In this document: piece by piece, positions 24,547 through 33,104 of the stretch
Numbering within the stretch: the stretch's first letter is position 1
Layout: each line of letters starts with the position of its first letter
DNA from: JBNKHH01 sp050290245
Lineage (GTDB): Bacteria; Pseudomonadota; Alphaproteobacteria; Rhodobacterales; Rhodobacteraceae
Direction of reading: 5' to 3'
DNA length: 64,000 nt
NCBI GenBank assembly: GCA_050290245.1
Contig: JBNKHH010000070.1
Span: 1 to 64,000 of the forward strand
Translations under genes and position numbers: made by a program
Notes under the pieces: generated by a model
What the model saw: only the letters and a program-made list of their open reading frames with translations
The model's database searches: none
What the model was told of the DNA's origin: nothing

Positions 24547-24804
24547 ATGAAACTCGCCCTTGCAACCACCGCCCTGATGACCCTGACTTCGGCAGCTATG
24601 GCCGAAGGCCCCGGAAGCGCCATCTCCGAGGCCTTCAAAGGCGGCCCGAACTCGGCCCACGGTGTGTCCTACGGTGCCGTGAACAAGGACATCAATCAAC
24701 AGATCCGCGAGACCGGCAGCTATACTTCGGTCCATACCCAAACCGAATATTCCAAGCCCGGTGCCGGCAACCGCGTCAGTAACGGCGTCGGCACGCGCGA
24801 CTGA
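24547..24804 (+). CDS. Small exported protein of unknown function (85 aa)
   Basis: The N-terminus is a clean Sec signal peptide (MKLALATTALMTLTSAAMA, cleavage expected after AMA at residue 19). The mature chain of 66 residues is Gly/Ser/Asn/Thr-rich and contains no Cys, so no disulfide or lipid anchor. I do not recognise a family. It has a strong GGAGG site and its own terminator-like hairpin 8 bases after the stop, so it is probably expressed alone. Confidence 0.75.
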   Translation: MKLALATTALMTLTSAAMAEGPGSAISEAFKGGPNSAHGVSYGAVNKDINQQIRETGSYTSVHTQTEYSKPGAGNRVSNGVGTRD

Positions 24805-24811
24805 TGACAAC

Positions 24812-24838
24812 ATGAGAGCGCGGCCTCCGCGCTCTCAT
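24812..24838. terminator. Perfect 12-bp hairpin between convergent genes
   Basis: ATGAGAGCGCGG and CCGCGCTCTCAT pair fully around a CCT loop. There is no long T tract on either side. Its place right after the 85-aa gene and 46 bases after the csaA stop on the other strand suggests a bidirectional transcript end. Confidence 0.6.
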
Positions 24839-24884
24839 CCCACGACCGGGGACAATCAGGACCGCAACGGTCTCTAATGGCGGA

Positions 24885-25220
24885 TTAATACATCCGCGCG
24901 CCCAGAGGCACATCCTTGTCAGGCTTCAAAAGGACAACTTCTCCGTTCTCGTCGGGCACGCCAAGGACCAAGACCTCACTCATCACCGGACCGATCTGGC
25001 GCGGCGGGAAATTCACGACCGCCAGCACCTTGCGCCCCGGAAGCGTGTCGACATCATAATGCGCCGTTATCTGGGCCGAGCTCTTTTTCTCCCCGATCTC
25101 GGACCCGAAATCGACCCAAAGCTTGATCGCGGGCTTCCTCGCCTCGGGGAACGGCTCGGCGCGAACGATCTGGCCAACCCGAATGTCGACCTTCATGAAG
25201 TCGTCAAAGGAAATTGTCAT
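24885..25220 (-). CDS. csaA: CsaA-like tRNA-binding OB-fold protein
   Basis: A 111-aa protein consisting of one EMAP II-like tRNA-binding OB domain, as in the C-terminus of methionyl-tRNA synthetase and in CsaA, which has been linked to chaperone activity in Bacillus. The family stretch VDIRVGQIVRAEPFPEARKP (residues 11-30) and the conserved VVNFPPRQIG are clear. Its ATG overlaps the proC stop. Confidence 0.9.
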   Translation of the reverse strand: MTISFDDFMKVDIRVGQIVRAEPFPEARKPAIKLWVDFGSEIGEKKSSAQITAHYDVDTLPGRKVLAVVNFPPRQIGPVMSEVLVLGVPDENGEVVLLKPDKDVPLGARMY

Positions 25221-26023
25221 CCCGCCAGCTCCCGTCCCCGGTCCGCCGCAGCCCTGACAGCGCGCTTCAGCAAGACCGGAAACCCGGTCTCCTCATCCAT
25301 CAAGACGCCCAGGGCCGCCGCCGTCGTGCCGCCGGGCGAGGTCACGTTGATCCTCAGTTGATCCGGCCCCTCGTCCGAAGCCTCGGCCAAAGCGCCGGCC
25401 CCCGCAACGGTCGCCCGCGCCAATTGCATCGCCAGACCTTCCGGCAATCCCTCCTCCACGCCCGCCGCCGCTAGCGTCTCGATCAGGTGGAACACATAGG
25501 CAGGACCCGATCCCGAGACCGCCGTCACCGCGTCCATCTGGTCTTCGCTCTCCAGCCGCACGGTTTGCCCGACCGCCGACAAGAGCCCCTCGGCCAGCGC
25601 CATGCGCGCCTCGCCCACATGCTTGTTGCCCACCAGCGCCGAGATTCCCCGGCCGATGGCGGCCGGTGTGTTCGGCATGGCGCGCACCACAGCGGTGCCC
25701 GCGCCCAGAACCTCCTCAAACGTCGCAATCCGCGTCCCGGCGGCGATCGACACCACCAGAGAATTGTTCAAGGTCTGCAGCCCCGGCAGCGCTTCGCCCA
25801 TCATCTGCGGCTTGACCGCGACGACGACGACCGATGGATCTTCCGGCAAACCCTCGTTCACATGCACGCCCGTCTCCGACAGCCAATCGCCCGGAAAAGG
25901 ATCGAGAACCCAGACCGCGCCCGGCTCCAACCCGCTGCTCAGCCAGCCACGCAGCATCGCGCCCCCCATCTTGCCGCATCCGACCAGGACCAGGCCGCGC
26001 GTCGAAATATCTCCGAAATCCAT
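25217..26023 (-). CDS. proC: Pyrroline-5-carboxylate reductase
   Basis: A 268-aa enzyme for the last step of proline synthesis. The Rossmann motif VGCGKMGGAM lies near residues 13-22, the AVKPQ motif follows in the NAD(P) domain, and the C-terminal dimerisation domain has SGSGPAYVF and TSPGGTTAA. The ATG at 26023 has GGGAG six bases upstream; another ATG at 26029 sits directly against it and is less likely. The stop overlaps csaA by 4 bases. Confidence 0.95.
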   Translation of the reverse strand: MDFGDISTRGLVLVGCGKMGGAMLRGWLSSGLEPGAVWVLDPFPGDWLSETGVHVNEGLPEDPSVVVVAVKPQMMGEALPGLQTLNNSLVVSIAAGTRIATFEEVLGAGTAVVRAMPNTPAAIGRGISALVGNKHVGEARMALAEGLLSAVGQTVRLESEDQMDAVTAVSGSGPAYVFHLIETLAAAGVEEGLPEGLAMQLARATVAGAGALAEASDEGPDQLRINVTSPGGTTAAALGVLMDEETGFPVLLKRAVRAAADRGRELAG

Positions 26024-26176
26024 ATCCATCTCCCACTTGTCCCGTCTTCCTAGGAGATTCGCGCGTCCAGCGAAACGGCCACGAAGAAACCGGGCCGCGC
26101 AGTGCGACCCGGTCCCTTCGCATCCGCAAAGCCGGGGGGTGGCTCGGAACACGCGGATGCGCTGTCCCTCGTTGTC

Positions 26177-26674
26177 TCAGGCCCGACCGTAGGCCTCGGT
26201 CATGGCCACGTCCATCGCCGTGGAGGGTGCTTCATTGCCCCAGGCCACCAGCTGGAACGCCGGGTAAAAGCGCTCGGCCGACAGAACCGCCGCGCGGATC
26301 ATCGTGTCGATCTGCTCGGCGCTGGCCGACTGTTCGCCCGCCAGGACCAGCCCATAACGCCAAACCATCAGCTTCTGGTCCCGCCAATAGGTAAACGCCC
26401 CGGCCCAGCACATATCGTTGGTCGCGTTCAGCGTTTCGTAGATCGCGCCCAACCGCTCGGCCGGAGGATCCATGTCAAAGGTGCAGATCAGCCGCAGAGT
26501 TTCATCCGTCGGCGACCAGGCCAGCGTGATGGAATAAGTCCGCCACTGGCCCTCGACCGCCATGGCGATCTGATCCTCGCCGACACGGTCAAAGTCCCAC
26601 TCGTGGTGCTCGGCCAGTGTTTCGACGATATCGATGGGGTGAAGATCTTCGTAGAAATGCTCGGATAGCGACAT
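26177..26674 (-). CDS. YbjN-domain protein
   Basis: A 165-aa soluble acidic protein with the YbjN-type fold, related to type III secretion chaperones, seen in the order helix (PIDIVETLAEHH), strands around 32-75 and an amphipathic helix with the Asp/Glu-rich C-terminal part. YbjN proteins have been tied to stress and motility phenotypes in enterics, with no biochemical role. A 256-base gap (26675-26930) separates it from ubiK; I see no gene in that gap. Confidence 0.72.
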   Translation of the reverse strand: MSLSEHFYEDLHPIDIVETLAEHHEWDFDRVGEDQIAMAVEGQWRTYSITLAWSPTDETLRLICTFDMDPPAERLGAIYETLNATNDMCWAGAFTYWRDQKLMVWRYGLVLAGEQSASAEQIDTMIRAAVLSAERFYPAFQLVAWGNEAPSTAMDVAMTEAYGRA

Positions 26675-26930
26675 ACGCCCGCCTTATCTTTGCAGCCCCG
26701 ACAACTCTGAAAAGAGCTACCAGAGCTTGATGCCTGCTCTAGGTCCGGTGGTTTTTATGCCCGGCCCTTACGAGATATGGTGTGCCGAAAGCCGGGACCT
26801 GTAAAGCCCTTAATTCAAGTAATCCACAGATTTCGCGCCTCCTGCGAACGCAGCCGCACATTCGTTAGGCGCGTGAATCGCCGACCCGCGGACAGCAGGA
26901 CACGCATCTTGCCGATTTCAGACGATGGGC

Positions 26931-27176
26931 TCAGGCGTCGCCCTTCTCCAGGGCATCAAGCCGCGCCGCCAGGGCCGCGTTTTCTTCGCGCGCCTTCTGG
27001 GCCATCGCGCGCACCGCGTCGAATTCCTCGCGGGTGACGAAATCCCGGTCGGCCAGCCAGCGGTCGATCATGCCCTTCACGGCTGTTTCGGCCTCGTCCT
27101 TGGCCCCCTGGGCCACGCCCATGGCATTGGTCACCAGCTGGGAAATGTCGTCGATCATCTTGTTGCGCGTCTGCAT
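26931..27176 (-). CDS. ubiK: Ubiquinone biosynthesis accessory factor UbiK
   Basis: An 81-aa protein of the BMFP/YqiC family. The N-terminal amphipathic helix (MIDDISQLVTNAMGVAQGAK) is followed by the basic linker and a C-terminal coiled coil (REEFDAVRAMAQKAREEN). UbiK assists aerobic ubiquinone synthesis by forming a complex with UbiJ in E. coli. The ATG at 27176 gives the usual family length; an upstream frame extension is not family-like. It is divergent from lgt. Confidence 0.85.
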   Translation of the reverse strand: MQTRNKMIDDISQLVTNAMGVAQGAKDEAETAVKGMIDRWLADRDFVTREEFDAVRAMAQKAREENAALAARLDALEKGDA

Positions 27177-27264
27177 GAGGCACCTTTGAACCTGTCTTCT
27201 CTCCATATAGGCCCCGCACCGCAGGGTCCGCAAGGTTGACGCCGGACGCGACCGCTGTCACCAG

Positions 27265-28161
27265 ATGGCTGTCATGCTGTTTTCAATTCCCTTCCCGGAC
27301 ATCAATCCCGTCCTCTACGAGATTCCGCTCGGCCCGGTCTCGCTGCCGATCCGCTGGTATGCACTCGCCTATATCGCGGGAATCGTCCTCGGCTATTTCC
27401 TGCTGCGCCGCGCGATCGACCGCGCCGCCCTTTGGAAGGACGATACGCCACCCCTGACGCGCCCCCAACTCGAAGACCTGCTGACCTGGATGGTGCTCGG
27501 CATCATCATCGGCGGGCGCATGGGGCACGTCCTGTTTTACAGCAACGGCCAGTATCTCGACGACCCGCTCGGCATCTTCCGCGTCTGGGAGGGCGGCATG
27601 TCCTTTCACGGCGGCTTCCTCGGCGTCACCATTTCCGGCCTGATCTTTGCCTGGCGCAACGGGGTGCCTGTTGCGAAACTCGCCGACGGGCTGGCTCTGG
27701 CTGCGCCACCAGGGCTCCTCCTCGGCCGGATCGCCAATTTCATCAACAGCGAACTCTGGGGGCGCCCGACGGACCTGCCCTGGGGCGTGATTTTCAACGG
27801 TCCTGCCGCCCAGCATTGTCCCGGCGTGACCGGCCTTTGCGCCCGGCATCCCTCGCAACTCTACGAATCAGGGCTCGAAGGACTTCTGCTCGGGACCCTA
27901 CTGATCATCCTGGCCTTCCGGCGCGGCTGGCTGAAAACCCCCGGCGCCCTGACCGGGACCTTTATCGCCGGATATGGCGTTTCGCGCTTCCTGGTTGAGT
28001 TCGTCCGCCAGCCAGATGCCCAGTTCGTCAGCTTCGGCAACCCGCTCGGCTATGCGATCCAGTTCGGCGACTGGGGCCTGACCCAAGGCCAGCGCCTCTC
28101 GCTGCCGATGATTTCCGTCGGCCTCTTCCTTCTGTTCCTCGCGAGACGGCAGCGATCATGA
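27265..28161 (+). CDS. lgt: Prolipoprotein diacylglyceryl transferase
   Basis: A 298-aa inner-membrane enzyme that transfers diacylglycerol to the lipobox Cys of prolipoproteins. It has about seven hydrophobic helices and the Lgt signature GRIANFINSELWGRPTD, plus GGRMGHVLFY and the HGGF motif with the essential His. It is first of a lgt-midA-pgeF run. A strong hairpin follows 25 bases after the stop. Confidence 0.97.
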   Translation: MAVMLFSIPFPDINPVLYEIPLGPVSLPIRWYALAYIAGIVLGYFLLRRAIDRAALWKDDTPPLTRPQLEDLLTWMVLGIIIGGRMGHVLFYSNGQYLDDPLGIFRVWEGGMSFHGGFLGVTISGLIFAWRNGVPVAKLADGLALAAPPGLLLGRIANFINSELWGRPTDLPWGVIFNGPAAQHCPGVTGLCARHPSQLYESGLEGLLLGTLLIILAFRRGWLKTPGALTGTFIAGYGVSRFLVEFVRQPDAQFVSFGNPLGYAIQFGDWGLTQGQRLSLPMISVGLFLLFLARRQRS

Positions 28162-28186
28162 CCTGCATCTTTGTCTTGCCCGAGAT

Positions 28187-28220
28187 GTGCAGGCCCGCCG
28201 CGCCAGCGGCGGGCCTGTAC
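28187..28220 (+). promoter_or_regulatory. Strong hairpin between lgt and midA
   Basis: CAGGCCCGCCGC (28190-28201) and GCGGCGGGCCTG (28206-28217) pair perfectly around a GCCA loop, and three more pairs (one G-U) extend the stem to 15 bp. No T run follows, so it may be an mRNA stabiliser, a partial terminator or an attenuator that lowers midA-pgeF relative to lgt. Confidence 0.5.
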
Positions 28221-28252
28221 GACGCGCGCCGGCGCGGCGCATCATATCGCAC

Positions 28253-29317
28253 ATGACGCTGGAAACCGCCCTCATCCGCGACATCCGCGCCGCCGGCCCT
28301 CTGACCGTCGCCGACTACATGACGCGCTGCCTTCTCGACCCGGCCCACGGCTATTACACGACCCGCGACCCGCTCGGCGCCGGAGGAGACTTTATCACCG
28401 CGCCGGAGGTCAGCCAGATGTTCGGCGAACTGATCGGCCTCGCGCTTGCCCAGTCCTGGCTGGACCGAGGCGCACCCGACCCCATCCGCCTCGTTGAACT
28501 CGGCCCCGGCCGCGGCACGCTCATGGCCGATGTCCTTCGCGCCACCGCGCGGGTGCCCGGCTTTCACGACGCCCTCACCCTGCACCTGGTCGAGGCCTCG
28601 CCCACGCTGCGCGCCCGCCAGCGCCAGACTATTGCCCACCCGTTTACACATCACGACCGCCTCGACGATGTTCCCGACGACGCACCGCTCTATCTCGTGG
28701 CCAACGAATTCTTCGATGCCCTGCCGATTCGCCAGTTCCAACGCGACGGTGATGCCTGGCGTGAACGAGTCATCGGGCTCAATGGCGACCACCTTTCATT
28801 TGGCCTGTCCGATCCGACCACGCCATCGGCCCTGACCGACCGGCTGTCCGATACAAAGGACGGCGATATCGTCGAACTCGGCGCCCTGTCCGAAGCCATC
28901 ACCGCCCAGATCGCCATCCGGCTCATGACATTGGGCGGCATCGCGCTGATTGTCGATTACGGCGACCGCCATTCCCTCGGCGATACGCTGCAAGCGGTGA
29001 AGAACCACCAGATGGTCTCGCCCCTTGCCGATCCCGGCAGCGCCGACCTCACCGCCCATGTCGACTTCGAAGCCCTCGCCTTGGCCGCCGAGCTTCCGGG
29101 CATCTGCGCCGAGATGACGACCCAGGGCACGTTCCTCGAGCGCCTCGGAATCACCCAACGCGCCCAGGCGCTGGCCAAATCCCTGACCGGCAGCCCGCGC
29201 GATCAGCATATCGCCGCCCATCGCCGCTTGACGCACCCCGAGGAAATGGGAACCCTGTTCAAAGTGCTCGTCCTTTATGAGGCAGGCACACCGACACCGC
29301 CGGGGATTGCCGCATGA
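28253..29317 (+). CDS. MidA/NDUFAF7-family class I SAM-dependent methyltransferase
   Basis: A 354-aa protein of the DUF185 family whose eukaryotic member NDUFAF7 methylates an Arg of a complex I subunit. The N-terminal part carries DYMTRCLLDPAHGYYTTRDP (residues 21-40), followed by the SAM motif VELGPGRGTLMAD and the ANEFFDALPI motif. The substrate in bacteria is not established. The ATG at 28253 was chosen because the longer GTG-started frame begins inside the hairpin. The stop overlaps pgeF (ATGA). Confidence 0.88.
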   Translation: MTLETALIRDIRAAGPLTVADYMTRCLLDPAHGYYTTRDPLGAGGDFITAPEVSQMFGELIGLALAQSWLDRGAPDPIRLVELGPGRGTLMADVLRATARVPGFHDALTLHLVEASPTLRARQRQTIAHPFTHHDRLDDVPDDAPLYLVANEFFDALPIRQFQRDGDAWRERVIGLNGDHLSFGLSDPTTPSALTDRLSDTKDGDIVELGALSEAITAQIAIRLMTLGGIALIVDYGDRHSLGDTLQAVKNHQMVSPLADPGSADLTAHVDFEALALAAELPGICAEMTTQGTFLERLGITQRAQALAKSLTGSPRDQHIAAHRRLTHPEEMGTLFKVLVLYEAGTPTPPGIAA

Positions 29318-30069
29318 CACTGGAAATTCTGGTCTCGGACGCCCTCGCTCCGTATCGCCACGGGTTCTTCACCCGGCGCGGAGGCGCGTCGTCGGGTATT
29401 TTCTCCAGCCTGAACTGCGGCCACGGTTCGTCGGATCAGAAAGATATGGTCGCCATCAACCGCGCCCGCGCAGCCGGCGCTCTGGACCTCGAGCCCGACG
29501 AGATGGTGGGCATCCACCAGGTCCATTCCGCCAGTGTGCTGACCGTCGGTGCTCGACCCGAGGCCGCAACCGAAGCCGACGCCATGGTTACCGCGACTCC
29601 GGGCCTGGGCCTTGCCGTCCTGACCGCCGATTGCCAGCCCGTCCTGTTCGCCGACGCCGAAAACGGCGTGATCGGAGCAGCGCACGCGGGTTGGAAAGGG
29701 GCGCTTGACGGGATCCTCGAAGCCACGCTCGACGCCATGGAGACCATCGGTGGCAACCGTGAGACCACATGCGCCGTCATTGGCCCAGCGATCAGCCAGC
29801 GCGCCTATGAGGTCGGTCCCGAGTTCTTTGAACGGTTTGCCGACGATGCGCCGGAGAACACACGTTTCTTCATCAACGGCTCCGGCGATCGCTACCACTT
29901 CGATCTGATCAGTTTTAGCCTTCACCGCCTTCGCAGCGCTGGCGTGGGCGCGGCCGAATGGATTGGCCACTGCACCTATTCCGACCCTGACCGGTTCTAT
30001 TCCTACCGGCGCAGCACACACCTGAAAGAAGCGGACTATGGCCGCCTGATCTCAGCCATCCGGCTCTAG
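29314..30069 (+). CDS. pgeF: Peptidoglycan editing factor PgeF (YfiH/laccase-domain)
   Basis: A 251-aa copper-oxidoreductase-fold protein that in E. coli removes wrongly incorporated residues from UDP-MurNAc peptides. The metal/nucleophile set is visible: H in GIHQVHS, C in LTADCQPVLF, and H in AAHAGWKG. C-terminal STHLKEADYGR is also family-like. It is translationally coupled to midA by a 4-base overlap. Confidence 0.92.
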   Translation: MTLEILVSDALAPYRHGFFTRRGGASSGIFSSLNCGHGSSDQKDMVAINRARAAGALDLEPDEMVGIHQVHSASVLTVGARPEAATEADAMVTATPGLGLAVLTADCQPVLFADAENGVIGAAHAGWKGALDGILEATLDAMETIGGNRETTCAVIGPAISQRAYEVGPEFFERFADDAPENTRFFINGSGDRYHFDLISFSLHRLRSAGVGAAEWIGHCTYSDPDRFYSYRRSTHLKEADYGRLISAIRL

Positions 30070-30133
30070 GCCAAAGCTTTTTGCCGCCCTTGCGCGGGAA
30101 AGTTGTCGCCGACTTCGGAACGCCGCCGGCGAC

Positions 30134-31024
30134 CTAAAGCGCCCCGACCCGCTCAAGAACGCCACGAATGTGGTCGACCTCCTGCGCTGTCAGCCGTGTC
30201 TGCGGCGGCGCGGGCTCGCCACAGTCAAACCCTTGAAGCCGGAGCCCCGCCTTCACCGCTCCGGCCAGGTTGTAGCGCGCGAAAATCTGGTTCACGGTCC
30301 ACAACTCGCGTTGCAGAACCATCGCGTCCTCCCACTTGCCGGCCACGCACAAGTCATACAGCGCCACGCTCTGGCGCGGGATGACGCAGGACGGCCCCGC
30401 CAGCCAGCCCAGACCGCCGATCAGCATAACAGCCGTGGTGATATGCGACGAGGCCGCGAAAACACCGATGCGTCCCTCGGTCCGGTTCAGGATCGACAGC
30501 AGGCGCCCCGTGTTGGTCGAGGCATCTTTGACGAACAGGATATTCGGGTGATGAGACAATCGGTCGATGGCCTCCAACGACAGGTCCGAGCGCTGGAAAT
30601 TCGGGTTTGTATACAGCGTCACCGGAAGGTCGGTTGCATCGGCAATGGCCGTGAAATAGTCGACGACCCCGTCCTCGGCGACCGGGAAATATGCCTCAAG
30701 CACCGCAAGAATGCCATCAGCACCGAGCGCCGCCCAGCGTTTGGCCTGTGCGATCGCGTCGTTTGTGGCGGTTGACGCGACGCCTGCGATAACCGGCACG
30801 CGCCCTGCCGCGGCTTCGACCGTCGCGGCGATGACCTCTTCCTTGGCGGCAAAATCCAGATAGGCGAATTCTCCCGTGGAGCCCAAGGGCGTCAGGCCAT
30901 GGACGCCCGCGCCGATCAGGTGTTCGCAAAGCCGCAAAAGTGCCTGCTGATCGACCTTTCCGTCGTCCGTCATAGGGGTTGGCAAATACGGCACGACACC
31001 GCGCAATTCTCGGGCACCTGTCAT
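30134..31024 (-). CDS. DapA-family aldolase (dihydrodipicolinate synthase-like)
   Basis: A 296-aa class I aldolase with the TIM-barrel pattern of the DHDPS/N-acetylneuraminate lyase superfamily. The substrate carboxylate motif is GSTGE at 48-52, the catalytic Tyr is Y138 in YTNPNF, and the Schiff-base Lys is K166 in FVKDAS. GSTGE rather than GTTGE and the variable C-terminus mean it need not be the lysine-pathway enzyme; a lyase of sugar acids or hydroxyproline breakdown is equally possible. AGGAG lies 7 bases before the ATG at 31024. The gene stands alone. Confidence 0.82.
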   Translation of the reverse strand: MTGARELRGVVPYLPTPMTDDGKVDQQALLRLCEHLIGAGVHGLTPLGSTGEFAYLDFAAKEEVIAATVEAAAGRVPVIAGVASTATNDAIAQAKRWAALGADGILAVLEAYFPVAEDGVVDYFTAIADATDLPVTLYTNPNFQRSDLSLEAIDRLSHHPNILFVKDASTNTGRLLSILNRTEGRIGVFAASSHITTAVMLIGGLGWLAGPSCVIPRQSVALYDLCVAGKWEDAMVLQRELWTVNQIFARYNLAGAVKAGLRLQGFDCGEPAPPQTRLTAQEVDHIRGVLERVGAL

Positions 31025-31229
31025 CTCGGCTCTCCTGATTTGCGGCCAGCCTACCAGAAAAAACCGGCCATCAACGGTTTTTGCCAACACTCCACCGGTT
31101 CCGAAGCAGGGCAAGAAAGAGATCGTTAAATTCCTTACAACCGTCACGACCTTGCCCCATTGCCAAGGCATCTTTCTTCCATGCCGGGTTCAAAATGCCT
31201 CGGTCGTGTTGAGTAAGGATACTGCAGTT

Positions 31230-31364
31230 ATGAAGGCAAAGCCCCGCTGGATGGAAAGCGTCATCAAAGCCGCCAAAACCATGAATGGTCCACTTCCGAC
31301 AAGTGCGAAACCGGCGCCTTTCAAATTGAACCTTGGCAGCGCCGAAACGGTAGCAACCAACTGA
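31230..31364 (+). CDS. Putative 44-aa basic protein
   Basis: A short frame starting MKAKPRWMESVIKAA, with AAGGAT 10 bases before the ATG. The Arg/Lys-Trp-Met-x-Ser-Val start resembles small basic proteins I associate with Rhodobacterales, but I cannot name a family. It precedes the Hint-domain gene by 42 bases on the same strand. The longer reading frame upstream lacks a convincing start. Confidence 0.45.
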   Translation: MKAKPRWMESVIKAAKTMNGPLPTSAKPAPFKLNLGSAETVATN

Positions 31365-31406
31365 ATTATTTTGTTTTTTATCCAGTGTAATGCACAGAGG
31401 TAAGTA

Positions 31407-32186
31407 ATGAGTATGATGTCGACCGCCCAAACCTCCCGCCAGGTTTCCCAACCGCTCTGGACCGCCCGCCGCGTCAGCCGACCAGCCCCCGTTGCCCCCA
31501 AAGCCCGCGTCTCGCGCCGGTTCGAAACCGAATGGCTCCAAGATGGCGAGGTGATGTCGAACATGGTCGTTGCCCCCGCGTTGCCCGCCTTCGAACAGGC
31601 CTTCGGCGCGTTTACGCACGGCGTCCTGATCCAGACCACCGAAGGCCCGGTCGCCGTCGAAGACCTTATACCCGGCATGTACCTTGAATGCGCCAGCGGC
31701 CGCACCAGCCAACTGATGTGGAAAGGCTCGATCACGCTGGTGCCCGGTGCGCCGACGTTGAACCACGAACCCGACAAGCTTTATCGCGTGATGCCCGACG
31801 CCTTTGGCCTCGCGCGCCCCTCGCAGGACCAGACGTTCGGTCCCCATGCCCGACGCCTGGACCGCGACGCCAAGATTCGCTCTGCCATTGGTGCCGAGGC
31901 CGCGCTTGCGCCGCTGTCGGCCATGGCCGACGGCTATGGCGTAATTCAGGTCACCCCGGTCTCGCCGACCCGCGTTTACCACCTGGTCTGCGATCGCCAT
32001 GAAACCATCTTGGCCGCCGGGCTCGAGGTCGAAACCTATCACCCCGGCCCCGATGCGCCCCTGTCTTTGCCCGAGGAAGTGCTGAACCTCTTCATGAGCT
32101 TCTTCCCGCACCTGGCATCGTTTAGGGAATTCGGCCGACTTGCCGCCCCGCGCCTGACGGCCGAGGACCTTGACGCGATATTCTGA
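31407..32186 (+). CDS. Hint-domain (hedgehog/intein-like) protein
   Basis: A 259-aa protein whose residues about 67-215 have the Hint fold order: a start block GAFTHGVLIQTTEGPVAVED (positions 67-86), the PGMYLECASG turn, and later the strand pair around VYHLVCDRHETILAAGLEVET. The residue where self-splicing Hint domains place Cys is not Cys here, and the C-terminal His-Asn pair is absent, so autoprocessing is doubtful. Such stand-alone Hint proteins are common in Rhodobacterales and often sit with secreted repeat proteins; none is adjacent here. The N-terminal 60 residues are Arg/Pro-rich with no signal peptide. Confidence 0.75.
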   Translation: MSMMSTAQTSRQVSQPLWTARRVSRPAPVAPKARVSRRFETEWLQDGEVMSNMVVAPALPAFEQAFGAFTHGVLIQTTEGPVAVEDLIPGMYLECASGRTSQLMWKGSITLVPGAPTLNHEPDKLYRVMPDAFGLARPSQDQTFGPHARRLDRDAKIRSAIGAEAALAPLSAMADGYGVIQVTPVSPTRVYHLVCDRHETILAAGLEVETYHPGPDAPLSLPEEVLNLFMSFFPHLASFREFGRLAAPRLTAEDLDAIF

Positions 32187-32269
32187 TCGTTTCGACCTCC
32201 GCGCTGGCCAACCGGCGCGTGGGACGACATATTCAGGGGATCAGTCAGGACAACAGGTAAAGGTCCCCG

Positions 32270-33100
32270 ATGATCTCTGACTTTCTCAAAAGACTCCTCG
32301 GCGGACGCGCGCATCTCGAGCGCGCTGCCCCGCCAGCCGCGCACCTGGACGCCATCCGCGCCGAATTGACCGCAATGGCCCTGCCCGCTGTCGCGCTGTC
32401 CTTCGGCCCCGACGATCCCGTTGGCGACGATCCCCATTCCAGCATTGGCGGCGCGCCTAGCCTCGCCACGCCAGACGATTGGCCGATGCAGGACGGCAAA
32501 CCGATGCTCTTCCTCGCCCAGATCAACTATGGCGACATGCCGCCCCTCGACGGCTACCCGGCCTCTGGCCTCCTGACGATCTTTGTCCCCGACAACGATC
32601 TGAACGGCTGCGACTTCCCCTCGCGCGAGCAGACGGGATTTGTCACCCGCTACACCGCAGACCCCTCGAGCCTGACCCGCGTTGCGCCACCCGCTGAGAC
32701 CGAATTCGACCCCTATGGCAAATCCCTGCGCGCAACCGGATCCCGCCTGCGCGGCGCGCTGACCACCGGTCTGCCCAGCCCTACCATCCAGGCGGTCGAA
32801 GAGATCATGAAAGACCTGCCCAACGAACAGGCCGACGAAATCTGCGACTGGCTCGCCGCCAGACCCGGAACCGCCGTCTACTACGGTGGCCACCCCGATT
32901 TCATCCAATACGACATTCGCCCCAAGGGCGCGCCCGAAACCCGCGTGCTCCTGCAGCAGGGCTATACCCATGTTCCCGGCGCTGACCGGGACTGGCAAAT
33001 TTGCTGGGGTGACGCTGGCGAAGCGACCTTCCTGATCTCGCCCATGGACCTCGCTGCGCACAGATTCGAACGCTGCGTCTACAACTGGGACTGCGGATGA
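32270..33100 (+). CDS. DUF1963 (YwqG-like) protein
   Basis: A 276-aa soluble protein with the DUF1963 pattern: S-x-G-G-x-P near residues 58-63 (IGGAPSLATPDDWPM), then PMLFLAQINYGDMP (the conserved LAQI block), and a C-terminal part with LLQQGYTH and WGDAGEATFLI. Function is not known for the family. It is convergent with the Lrp gene; stops lie 4 bases apart. Confidence 0.75.
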   Translation: MISDFLKRLLGGRAHLERAAPPAAHLDAIRAELTAMALPAVALSFGPDDPVGDDPHSSIGGAPSLATPDDWPMQDGKPMLFLAQINYGDMPPLDGYPASGLLTIFVPDNDLNGCDFPSREQTGFVTRYTADPSSLTRVAPPAETEFDPYGKSLRATGSRLRGALTTGLPSPTIQAVEEIMKDLPNEQADEICDWLAARPGTAVYYGGHPDFIQYDIRPKGAPETRVLLQQGYTHVPGADRDWQICWGDAGEATFLISPMDLAAHRFERCVYNWDCG

Positions 33101-33104
33101 TCCC

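Noticed and set aside
26675..26930. A possible small RNA or gene in the 256-base gap between the YbjN-type gene and ubiK
   Set aside because: I found no convincing open frame, hairpin with T run or known RNA motif; only promoter-like AT-rich patches.
30105..30133. GTCGCCG/CGGCGAC inverted repeat between pgeF and the DapA-family gene as a terminator
   Set aside because: The 15-base loop is long, the arms are only 7 bases in GC-rich DNA, and no T run follows on either strand.
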